A stretch of 64,000 nucleotides of DNA, taken from NCBI GenBank assembly GCA_030015575.1, contig JASDDO010000006.1, positions 104,028,045 to 104,092,044 of the forward strand, read 5' to 3'. The notes beneath the pieces are model-generated. The model did no database searches, had not been told where the DNA came from, and was given only the letters and a program-made list of their open reading frames with translations. The translations under genes and the position numbers were made by a program. The first letter of the stretch is position 1, and each line of letters begins with the position of its first letter. This DNA is from Agapanthus africanus. Taxonomy: Eukaryota > Streptophyta > Magnoliopsida > Asparagales > Amaryllidaceae. Below, one piece after another: positions 1 to 9,633 of this stretch.

Positions 1-2998
1 GTATTGGGTCAACAATGGACGGAACCACCTAAAGTTCACTAATGAACTTCTTTATCTAGACCGCCTCTTTTGCGGCATCGCTTGCAGCAATGTATTCAGC
101 CTCCATCGTCGAGTCTGCGACGGTATCCTGCTTGGAACTCCTCCAACATACCGCCCCTCCGTTGAGGGTAAACACAAAACCCGAGACGGACTTGCTGTCA
201 TCTTTGTCACTCTGGAAGCTTGAATCGGTAAAGGACTCGACCCTGAGGTCTCCATTACCGTAAACCAGGAACATCTCCTTAGTCCTTCTTAGGTACTTGA
301 GAATGTTCTTCACTACTGTCCAGTGGTCCTCCCCTGGGTCTGACTGATACCGGCTTACCGCGCTCAACGTGTAAGCTACATCTGGTCTTGTACATAGCAT
401 CGCATACATTATAGATCCTACCGCCGAAGCGTAGGGTATAGTGCTCATGCGAACCCTCTCCTCGTCAGTCTTAGGAGACATCTTCTTGGAGAGGGTAATT
501 CCGTGCAATGCGGGTATGTTACCGCGCTTGGAACCCTCCATACTAAATCACTTTAGTACGGTCTCTATGTACCTGGACTGCGAAAGTCCCAATAGTCTCT
601 TGGATCTATCTCTATAGATCTTGATCCCCAGAATGTACAAGGCATCACCCAGGTCCATCATGGAGAACCTTTGTGAGAAAAATAGCTTGACCGATTGTAG
701 CATAGGAATATCATTTCCTATCAAAAGAATGTCGTCCACGTACAAGACTAGGAATACGACAGTTCGTCCTACAATCTTCTTATATACACAGGGTTCATCT
801 TCGTTCTTGATGAAATCAAATTCCTTGATTGCGTCATCAAAACAGATGTTCTAGCTCCGCGATGCCTGCTTTAATCCATAAATGGATTTAAGCAACTTGC
901 ACACCTTTCCGCTTCTCCCACTGTCTACGAAACCTTCTGGTTGATCCATGTAAACGCACTCTTCCAAACAACCGTTTAGGAAAGCCGTCTTAACATCCAT
1001 CTGCCAGAATTCATAGTCATGGAAGGCAGCAATGGCAAGTAGGATCCGAATGGATTTGAGCATAGCCACCGGAGAAAAAGTCTCGCCATAGTCCAAACCA
1101 GGTCTTTGACGAAAACCTTTTGCAACGAGTCTAGCTTTATAGGTTTCCACCTGCCCATCTACACCAAGTTTCCTTTTGTAGATCCATTTGCATCCAACGG
1201 GTTTTACCCCAGGTGGAGCAATATCCAAGGTCCACACTTTATTGGCGTACATGGACTCCATTTTGGATTGCATTGCTTCCTGCCACTTATCAGAGTCCCT
1301 ACTGATAATGGCCTGCCTGAAACTGGTAGTGTCCTCTTCTTCCAAGATGCAATCCTCTCGATCCCCGTCTATGAGAAAACCGTAGTATCTTTCGGGCGGA
1401 TGAGAAATCCTACCAGATCTGCGGAGTGGCTGAGGTTCGTTTGGGGTCACTGAATTTTCTGGTTCTGCTAAATCCTCAGTTTGAGTTTGTGGATCAGATA
1501 TTTCTTCCAGTTCTACCGTGCTCCCACTTATTTCTTTTGCAAGAAATTGCCACTCTAAAAAGGTGGTGCGGCGAGCAACGAACACCTTCTGTTCCTCAGT
1601 GTGGTAGAACAAATATCCCAGAGAATTTCTAGGATATCCCACAAACTTACATAAAACTGACCGTGCTTCAAGCTTGTCTGGTTTTTGCACTTTTACATAG
1701 GCCGGACAACCCCATATCTTAATCTGTTCTAGATATGGTTTCTTACCACTCCATATTTCATATGGAGTCTGAGGAACGGATTTAGACGGAACCTGATTCA
1801 GCAAGTATGCCGCTGTCTTTAGCACAAGTCCCCAGAATGAAAGAGGTAACTCAGCATCACTCATCATAGATCGAACCATATCCAATAGGGTACGATTCCT
1901 TCTCTCTGACACACCGTTGTGCTGTGGTGTATAAGGAGGAGTGAGCTGAGAGAGAATACCATTCTCTTTTAAGTAATCTCGGAATTCCGTGCTTAAGTAC
2001 TCCCCTCCTCTATCAGACCGGAGGATCTTGATACTTTTGCCTGTCTGGTTCTCTACTTCGTTTTTGAATTCCTTGAATTTCTCAAAAGTTTCAGATTTGT
2101 GTTTCATCAGATACACATATCCGAACCTAGAGAGATCGTCAGTGAATGTGATGAAGTACGAGAACCCACCCCTTGCAAGTATAGACATCGGACCACACAC
2201 ATCACTGTGTATGAGTCCCAAGATCTCTCTTGCTCTTTCTCCATGTCCGGTGAACGGAGATTTGGTCATCTTCCCATTGAGACAAGACTGACAAGTTTCA
2301 TAAGATGAAAACTCGAACGCATTCAAGAGTCCATCTTTATGCAACTTACTCAGTCTTTTCTCTCCGATATGACCAAGTCTACAATGCCACAAGTAGGATT
2401 CATTCGTATCTGAATTCTTCCTCTTGCGTGTGTTTTGTATATTGAGAACTGTATTCTGATTTAGAACGTAGATACCATTACACAGTGTACCCTCTGCAAC
2501 CAGTACCTTATCAAGGTAAATGTTCATGATATTCTTTTCAAGAACAAAGTTATATCCATCTTTATCGAGTAAAGAAACTGATATGATGTTGCAAACCATG
2601 GAGGGTACATAGTAGCAATCGTTCAAAATCATAGTCTTGCCATTTGGCAATACTAGGTGATATTCACCGACGGCTGCCGCATTAACTTGTGCTCCGTTCG
2701 CTACTCTGAGCGACATATCACCCGGTGCAACTTTCCTACTTTTTCTCAGTCCCTGTAATAAATTACAGATATGAGATCCTGATCCGGTATCAAGTACCCA
2801 GGAGGTAGGGCTGACCGTAAAACAGTTCTCAATTACAAGAACACCTGAAGTAGATGCAAAACCATGCTTCTTCTTCAACTGGGTATCCTGGAAATCCATA
2901 CAATCCCCTTTCCCATTCTCATGACTGTTGTCACAAGTTAGAGCTGAACCAACTTTCCCCAGTCCCGAATAAGAATTCGGATCGGTGAAGCGATACAT
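1..2998 (-). pseudogene. C1 pol pseudogene (protease-integrase-RT-RNase H)
   Basis: The pol polyprotein of a copia element would mature the proteins, integrate the cDNA and copy the RNA. The reading starts at the ATG at 2998, matching the C2 start; a longer open frame to 3076 begins at TTG and is less likely. Visible in order are the protease motif VLDTGSGSH, the pre-integrase zinc motif (LWHCRLGHI with a later CQSC), integrase signatures HSDVCGP, SDRGGEY and NGVSERRN, RT up to the MDVKTAFLNG and YGLKQASRS blocks, then YVDD and RNase H. One frame is kept throughout, but stops occur at 851-853, 548-550 and 56-58. Two of these replace Trp codons seen in C2 (TGG to TAG). No gag precedes it. The frame runs off the left edge. 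Confidence 0.92.
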
Positions 2999-3034
2999 TT
3001 TATTATCTTGATTAGGGCGTGAAAAGGTTACTGC

Positions 3035-3055
3035 CTGGAGAGAGAGAAAAGAAAC
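3035..3055 (-). promoter_or_regulatory. Candidate 3' splice site before C1 pol
   Basis: In element sense a run of C and T ends in CAG about 40 nt before the pol ATG, and a CTAAT branch-like sequence lies about 50 nt upstream. The same arrangement occurs in C2, C4 and C5, and in C6 and C7 as a pyrimidine run ending TTTGGCAG. Splicing is an inference; no donor site was identified. Confidence 0.4.
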
Positions 3056-3526
3056 ACTCAGCGTATGCTCGTGCAAGATTAGATTGGTTTATTAATTTAT
3101 CTAACCAAGATGTCTCCCACTGTTTCCTCAAATCCTTCTTAAAACCTTTTAAAAGAAGAACTAGCCGGGTTTTAATTCACGTCACAATACTTGCTTAACC
3201 TTTCAGCCAGGCTAGTGTCGGTACTTCGAGGGAGGTTTTCCAACGCTTTCGCAAAGTTCCTTAATTAAAGAACCTCTTTTCCCTGGGGGCGTAATCCCGC
3301 TAACACCTTTCTAGACACCTACTAGGTTTATAGCATTGATCGTTTAGTGAAATAATCTCCCGAGAGTAAACCAACTCATCAGTGGGATCGGGATCCAACT
3401 GTCATTGTGTGATAACCTAGATGGAATCCACTCTAGTCACCACACTCCAGAAGGTATGCTAAATCTGCAAGTTTCAGTTCTTTTGAAACTCCCGATGTGG
3501 TTTTTGCCCCTAACGATTCATGACCT

Positions 3527-3721
3527 TGACAATGCCAACATATCATGAACTGTTAGTCAAGTTCGGCCCGTCATTATCTTGATTAACTTAGACCCACCCG
3601 CACAACTCTTGACAATGCTAACATAGCTATGCGACTGTGCTAAATAATCTGAAAAATAAAGTTGCAAACAAGCAATACTTAGCTACCAATCACTACGCCT
3701 TGACAATGCCAAAATACGTAG
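3527..3721 (-). repeat. C1 triple stem-loop array
   Basis: Three hairpins lie at 3527-3549, 3599-3633 and 3693-3721. Each has its own outer stem (TTCATGA/TCATGAA, CGCA/TGCG, CTACG/CGTAG) around a shared core that in element sense is TTGGC-ATT-GTCAA, with TTAGC in the middle hairpin. The apical loop ATT is the same in all three. Equivalent arrays in the other copies keep the shape but change loop and stems. Confidence 0.65.
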
Positions 3722-3860
3722 CTCGAATACTGAGTAGTACTTGTAGGAAATGACGGAGGGCTACGGCTGGGTTTTTGGCGAAAAACCCGTTAACGTAATG
3801 AACTTGATGTCGTTGAAGGAACCTGATAACCCTTTTTGGAAAAATATAGTGGCGAAATCT

Positions 3861-4098
3861 TTTTGCTAAAGAGGTCACTCCCTATGAAGGGATCTCGGCT
3901 CTTTCCTCGTCGAATGAGGTGCAGGATATACCAAATTGAATACCTCGATGCAAAGCATGAATAATCGACTATAGTGAAGTTATTACCCTGATGCAAACTT
4001 TTGTCCAAGAGGTCACTCCCGGTGAAGGGATCTCGGCCCTTGCCTCGTCGACTGAGGTGCTGGGCATTCACAACCGAATACCGCGATGCAAAACAAAA
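3861..4098 (-). repeat. C1 leader twin repeat, period 138 bp
   Basis: Two related units lie in direct orientation, with the landmark GAGGTCACTCC at 3871 and 4009. Each continues with AAGGGATCTCGGC, a C/T-rich run, GAGGTGC and a GATGCAAA block. The same twin units are found in the leaders of C2, C4, C5, C6 and C7, so the duplication predates their insertion. Confidence 0.75.
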
Positions 4099-4425
4099 AT
4101 GAACGTCCTTGCAATAACAGCTTTTTGAAAAATTGTTCCAACAACGTCTTTTAGGTTTATTTTCTTGCATTAGTTCTTTTAATGCGTCCCATCATTTAAA
4201 TCCTACCATTGCAGAAAACAACCAAAATATGACGTACGCTTATGCCATTCGCATTCGCCACGGGGCCCCGTCATCACCCGTTAGGTTACTTAACTAACGA
4301 CAGAGCGGGGGCTGGGCTAGCGCGGCTGTAAAACATAAGCAACGCCTAAATAGTTATTATATATAGATATACTGCAATGATAACCAATCCAGATCACAGA
4401 TGAACACTTTGGATATACCAGGAAC

Positions 4426-4458
4426 CCGCGATTCGTTCGAGCCTGCAACGAAAAGCGG
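4426..4458 (-). other. C1 leader hairpin with GGCTC loop
   Basis: The imperfect stem is CCGC..TTCGTT paired with AACGAA..GCGG. In element sense the loop contains AGGCTC, which is complementary to GAGCCT at the 3' end of the C1 primer site. Stems differ in C4, C5 and C7 but remain paired, and the loop core is retained. Confidence 0.5.
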
Positions 4459-5075
4459 ATTACACGGTCGCGATGAATAGCCAAATACCCCACCCAAGAC
4501 CCCTACGGGTGCGGCAAACTACCCGCCAAGTACCCGAAGCGAAGCAACCTCCCTCAATGCCTTGAGTAGGCCACTCGGCACTTCGAGCTACCCGGTAGTT
4601 TGTGCACCCCCTCCATGGGTCTGTCCTTGGAGCAAAAACAGTAAAAAGAATTATACAATGACGGCTACAACCCCGACCCGGTTGTGCGGCCAAACAAATA
4701 ATATTACATCAATTTACAAATTTATTACATGAATGAAAGAAAAAGAAACTCTCATCTCACATCCACCCCGGCTATTCATCCGCGACAATCCAAGAAGTTC
4801 ATATACACAAACCATCAAGAACAATCACAGATCACAGATATGTATAACCCCGACTAATCGACATATAGCGATTAGCCGACGTTCAATACATAAGAACATC
4901 ACAGATATAACCTTTATAGTCAAAGTATATTGAAGTTCGAAAAATACGGATTTATAGGCCCCCAAAAACGAATTTCTATTCTGGAAAATCTGGGCACATA
5001 TAATATATCTTGAAAATCCTAAAACCATGTCAGAAACACACTGCACCAAAATCGATGCAGTAACTCATCAAGTTG

Positions 5076-5121
5076 GCCGCGCTTCCGCGGTAATAGCTTG
5101 CTATTGCCGCGGAAGCGCGGC
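5076..5121 (-). other. C1 GC-rich leader hairpin
   Basis: Two 21-nt arms, matching at 20 positions, flank a 4-nt loop (CTTG). The arms contain GCCGCGCTTCCGCGG and its complement. It begins about 195 nt downstream of the primer site in element sense, the same spacing as in C2 and C3. A retroviral-style dimerisation or packaging role is speculation. Confidence 0.7.
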
Positions 5122-5315
5122 TCTTTGGTGGAGTCGCTGTCTCGGTTTTGGTGGCTTTCTTCAAAAAACCCTGAGATGATTTTTGGAGTATAACAAATTT
5201 TGTTTTGAATAGAAAAAATTTTAACAGAAATTCAGGTTTTTATAACTTGGTTTTTTCGATTTTTCCGTTTCGAACTTCGATACACTTTACTACCAAGCTA
5301 GTTTATGTTTAGTTA

Positions 5316-5328
5316 GGCTCTGATACCA
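5316..5328 (-). other. C1 primer-binding site (initiator Met tRNA)
   Basis: The plus-strand reading GGCTCTGATACCA is the exact complement of TGGTATCAGAGCC, the standard plant copia primer site matching the 3' end of initiator tRNA-Met. One base separates it from the LTR end. Confidence 0.95.
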
Positions 5329-6028
5329 CTGTTAGGACCACGTTACCTCTCCCGGTACTTTCGGGGTTGCGGAAACGGTAAAACAAAAATTTTTCTAAAC
5401 TTTGTAACATGGACCGTAAAAGCCGGATCTTTGCTAAACTAAACTAGCATACTTGCAAAGAAGAGTTAACTACTCGGCAAAGTGGTTATACCTCAACTTG
5501 AACTCCTTCTCTTCTTGTTGTCCTTCTTCTATGTTGTTCTTTTCTTCTTGTTGTTCTTCTCTTTGCTTGCTCAATGGTTGATCCGGACTTCGGTCACCTC
5601 CGCGGCCTCCTTAAGTCGAAGACGATCCACCCGACAGATGTACACCGAGCTCCACCTCGAGCCGAGGTAACTAGGGCAAGAAGATAGCTAATCTAAAAGC
5701 CCTAGGTTGTGTAGAAGAGATGTATGGATGTGTTTGTCAAGTGGAATCCTTTTTCTCTCAACACATGAGATCAAAGGAGAAAATCAAGAGGAGGAAGAAG
5801 AAGGAGTTTTGCTTGCAACCATGGAGATTCTCATTTCAAGAGAGAGAATGAGAATAAGCAAATGAAAAGCTTAACCAAAGAAAACCTAACCATGGTTGTA
5901 ATAATGCACAAACATTATCATTACTAATCCCATCAAGATAAAGGTGATGGCTACAAATGACATGACCATTATCATAACTAAAGAAAAAGAAAACCAAAGA
6001 ATACTTTAGATCTTCTAAGAAGGGCCAA

Positions 6029-6077
6029 GTCAACTTTGGTCAAATGGTCAACAAAGTCAAGATGGTCAAATGGTCAA
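6029..6077 (-). promoter_or_regulatory. W-box-like cluster in C1 LTR
   Basis: Six TTGAC cores (GTCAA on the plus strand) fall within 49 bp, several as TTGACC or TTGACT. TTGAC is the core bound by plant WRKY factors. Similar clusters sit at the matching place in C2 and C3 LTRs. Regulation by stress or pathogen is an inference. Confidence 0.5.
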
Positions 6078-6130
6078 TGTAATTAGCCATAACAAAATTA
6101 TCAATGAAATGATTAGTAAATAATGTCCCC

Positions 6131-6278
6131 GGCTCATAATGGTTTTGACCAAACGAACTGTCGAAACCCTAACGAGTCCGCCTCAAGATGGTTTTGACCG
6201 AATCAACTGTCAAAACCCTAATGAGCCTGCCATATTGCGGTTTTGGCCGAACCAACTGCCAAAACCCTAATGAGGCAC
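6131..6278. repeat. 49-bp tandem triplicate in C1 LTR
   Basis: Three units begin near 6141, 6190 and 6239, each with GGTTTTGRCC, a CAACTG-like centre and AACCCTAAYGAG. They are absent from the C2 LTRs, so they arose after the two subfamilies split. Confidence 0.75.
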
Positions 6279-7562
6279 CTCCTCCTTCATCGCTCCGGAA
6301 AACTGTGCATACACACCTGCATCCGTATTCCGTAGAATGCGGATGCGCAGAAGACAAAACAAATCCATCCATGCAATACTAGGATCCGGCTTAAACCAAA
6401 GCCCACTAGTATTGCCTGCCCGAACACCATACGCACACAAGTGTACGTAAGTGATCACAGCCCTGCCGTAAAACCATACGGCCTCTACACGTTTCGCTCA
6501 GTGTAGGGAAACTCTCTGTGTGGGACTCTAAAGACTCGACACTATGCTGGCAGTGGGTTTAACCACAGACCGCAAGCGGCACTAGCTGTACGTAACGGTC
6601 CCCAGGTAGATGTCGATAAGAAGGCCGATGAGGTAAACTCATCCGAACTCCTACTGAGTCTGTATGTGACAATCTCCGTACAGTCCGGTCTGTTCGTCTG
6701 ATACATCGCATGGCGGGCCTAGGGGGCGGTAAACGTCAGTCCCCTAATAGAGGTACAAGTCGTATCAGAGTGAAGCCCAATACACCCTGAGATAACACTG
6801 GAACCTACCAGTACATCTCGCTTGCCCTGGCCAGGGACTACTTGTGTAATGGCTCTCCTAGACACAGCGCGATGTCAACCCCCAATACCGGGAGAGACTA
6901 ATCCTGTCTAACCGTCACTGCCTCCAAGTGCTTCGGGACTACTCCCAACTACTACCTGTTTGCACGACTCAGTAGAGCCGTGGTAGGGTAGTAATCAAAG
7001 AACAGTGGGAACACACTCGAGGCGAAGTGACAGTGTCAAGTCAGCGGACTAAGCTGTACTCATGTTACCTGGGAACTGATAACTGACGATAGGTATAATA
7101 CTAACCATCAGTTCCCGACGAGTCCTGTCCAGTGTACTCGTAACCTAACGAGCACCCGCATACTATCTCAAGTACGACGTACTGACGGCTGTGGGACAGA
7201 CCGTCTCCCGTGCTGGGATGAGAAGCGCATACGCTAGTCTAATCCGGAGTGTCGATGCCCTATCTCGATACTCCCACGACTAGGAACGTGTATAAGGATG
7301 TGCTTGTAGATTACCCAGCCCCCACGAGTGTGATCGCCATCACAACGCCGGTAATCAAGCAAAGATCCTAAGGGCTCTACTAATGCGTATAGGTGATATA
7401 ATAAATAAACACACAAGTACACATTAAAGCAGAGACAAACCAAGTAGCATACTACTATATTGAGCAAGATTGTCTGTACAACTGTGAATATCCCAATCTT
7501 CCATCAAGTAATATACATACTAGTATGATACAGTAATGGCCTCTAGGGCATATACACTAACA

Positions 7563-9619
7563 GAAACGGTAAAACAAAAAATTTTCTGAACTTTGTAACA
7601 TGGACCGTAAAAGCCGGATCTTTGCTAAACTAAACTAGCATACTTGCAAAGAAGAGTTAACTACTCGGCAAAGTGGTTATACCTCAACTTGAACTCCTTC
7701 TCTTCTTGTTGTTCTTCTTCTTTCTTGCTCTTTGTAGTAGCTTGAATGGCTTCCCTTCCTCGTCTCCTCTTTGCCGAAGATAGATCCACCTGAGGGCTTC
7801 ATCCTTGGGCTCCTTTCTCGATCTTGAGAGAACTAAGGTATTCGGCTTGCTAGACCTTCTACCTTAGAGTGAGTAGAGTGTGCTTTGGGGTGTTATATCT
7901 TCAAGGAGATGATTCTCAACACATGAGATTTGCTCTCCTTGAACAAGAGGAGGAAGAAGATGAAGTGAAGAGAGAGAAACCAAATGATAGAATGAGCTAT
8001 TTTCCTCTTGCAACCATAACAAAAGGAAAATGATTTATCTAACTAATAATAATAAATCAAAATGAAATAGTTGATGGTTGTATTTGGAATGACCACCATC
8101 ATCACTTCTTTAAATGAATGTAAGCTAGAATCAAAGAGTATCCTTGCAAAACAATGATGATGGTCAACATTCAACCATGGTCAACAAGTCAACCATGGTC
8201 AACAAGTCAACAAAATCAACCATAAGATTATTTCATTTAATTACTATTATTAATTTATATTTCATAAATCCATTAGGGTTTGGAAAAAGACGACTGTCAA
8301 CTGTGCATACGCACCCGTTCCGAAACCCTAATGAAAGATCTCATCCTCCGCCTCAAGCAACTGTGCATACACACCTGCATTCTCGTTCCGAGGAACAAGA
8401 ATACTGAGAGATAAAAGCAACCCCAAAACATATACCAGTATCTGGCTCAAACCAGAGCCTGCTAGTATAATCCGTCCGGACTCCAAACATGCACAAGTGC
8501 GCGGATAAGAACGAACCCTGTCGCAAAACCATGCGACCTCTACTCTGTTTTGCCCAGAGGCGAATACCCTCTGTGTGGGACTCTAAAGACTCGACACTAT
8601 GCTTGAAGTGGGTTTAACCACAGATCGCAAGCGGCACTAGCTGTGCGTAACGGTCCCCAGGTAGATGCCGATAAGAAGACTGACGAGGTAAAATCCATCT
8701 GAACTCCTACTGAGTCTGAATGTGACATTCTCCGTACAGTCCGGTCTGTTCGTCTGATACATCGCATGTCGGGTCTAGGAGGGCGGCAAGCGTCAGACCC
8801 CTAATAGCGGTACAAGTCGTGTCGGAGTGAAGCCCAGAACACCCTGAGATAACACTGGAACCTACCAGTATATCTCGCTTGCCCTGGCCAGGGACTACAT
8901 GTGTAATGGCTCTCCTAGACACAGCGCGATGTCAACCCCCAATACCGGGAGAGACGAATCCTGTCTAACCGTCACTGCCTCCAAGTGCTTCGGGACTGCT
9001 CCCAACTACTACCTGTTTGCACGACTCAGTAGAGCCGTGGTAGGGTAGCAATCAAAGAACAGTGGGAACACACTCGAGGCGAAGTGACAGTGTCAAGTCA
9101 GCGGACTAAGCTGTACTCATGTCACCTGGGAACTGATAACTGACGATAGGTATAATACCAACCATCAGTTCCCGACGAGTCCTGTCCAGTGTACTCGTAA
9201 CCTAACGAGCACCCGCATACTATCTCAAGTACGACGTACCGACGGCTGTGGGACAGACCGTCTCCCGTGCTGGGATGAGAAGCGCATACGCTAGTCTACT
9301 CCGGAGCATCGATGCCCTATCTCGATACTCCCACGACTAGGGACGTGTATAAGGATGTGCTTGTAGATTACCCAGCCCCCACGAGTGTGATCGCCATCAC
9401 AACGCCGGTAATCAAGCAAAGATCCTAAGGGCTCTACTTATGCGTATAGGTGATATAATAAATAAACACACATGTACACATTAAAGCAGAGACAAACCAA
9501 GTAGCATACTACTATATTGAGCAAGATTGTCTGTACAACTGTGAATATCCTAAGCTTCCATCAAGTAATATACATACTAGTATGATACAGTAATGGTCTC
9601 TAGGGCATATACACTAACA
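7563..9619 (-). repeat. C2 3' LTR, outer end removed by C1
   Basis: It begins at GAAACGGTAAAAC, position 43 of the intact C2 5' LTR, and ends TAACA next to the polypurine tract. The missing 42 bp should flank the far end of C1, left of the window, with GAAAC or similar as target duplication. Confidence 0.9.
8163..8220 (-). promoter_or_regulatory. W-box-like cluster in C2 3' LTR
   Basis: Five TTGAC cores (GTCAA on plus) are arranged as two near-identical blocks, with a sixth at about 8296. The cluster matches the one in the C2 5' LTR. Confidence 0.5.
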
Positions 9620-9632
9620 ATCTCCCACTTGC
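9620..9632 (-). other. C2 polypurine tract
   Basis: In element sense GCAAGTGGGAGAT abuts the 3' LTR start TGTTAG. This is the expected plus-strand primer for reverse transcription and recurs in C4, C6 and C7. Confidence 0.9.
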
Positions 9633-9633
9633 A

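Larger units (their letters stand above)
2999..5315 (-). other. C1 long non-coding leader (no gag)
   Basis: About 2.3 kb separates the primer site from pol. Autonomous Angela elements have gag here, but no gag-like protein or CCHC zinc knuckle appears in any frame, and short open frames inside do not match between copies. The stretch is clearly related to the leaders of C2, C4, C5, C6 and C7. It holds the structured parts listed separately: a GC-rich hairpin, a GGCTC-loop hairpin, twin repeats, three stem-loops and a polypyrimidine tract with AG next to pol. Confidence 0.75.
1..7562 (-). mobile_element. C1: Ty1/copia (Angela-like) retrotransposon, 3' part off window
   Basis: This minus-strand LTR retrotransposon is read right to left as 5' LTR (5330-7562), primer site, long leader and pol, and it is cut by the window edge inside RNase H. 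Protease, integrase and RT order with integrase before RT defines Ty1/copia. The LTR starts, in element sense, TGTTAG followed by TATGCCCTAGAGGC, a string I recall from BARE-1/Angela LTRs, and pol also resembles that lineage. The 5' LTR abuts an LTR of C2 that lacks its outer 42 bp, so C1 most likely inserted into the C2 3' LTR. Its 3' LTR should lie left of the window. Confidence 0.9.
5330..7562 (-). repeat. C1 5' LTR (2.23 kb)
   Basis: It starts TG and ends CA on the plus strand (TGTTAGGACC to ACACTAACA) and is bounded by the primer site on the left. It aligns along its length with the LTRs of C2 and, more weakly, C3, but differs from C2 in the 5470-6400 part. No open frame over 80 codons looks like a protein. 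It holds a W-box-type cluster and a 49-bp triplicate. Confidence 0.92.

Noticed and set aside
1106..2308. Plus-strand open frames of 65-115 codons opposite C1 pol, repeated at 10985-12187 in C2
   Set aside because: They are antisense shadows of the pol reading frame, with no start context or domain of their own.
5316..5328. Possible tRNA-Met gene fragment
   Set aside because: Only the 13-nt primer site matches. The rest of a tRNA cloverleaf is absent; the same holds for the other primer sites.
5330..9619. Tandem array of two complete elements sharing an LTR
   Set aside because: The two adjacent LTRs are different variants and one lacks 42 bp, which fits insertion better.
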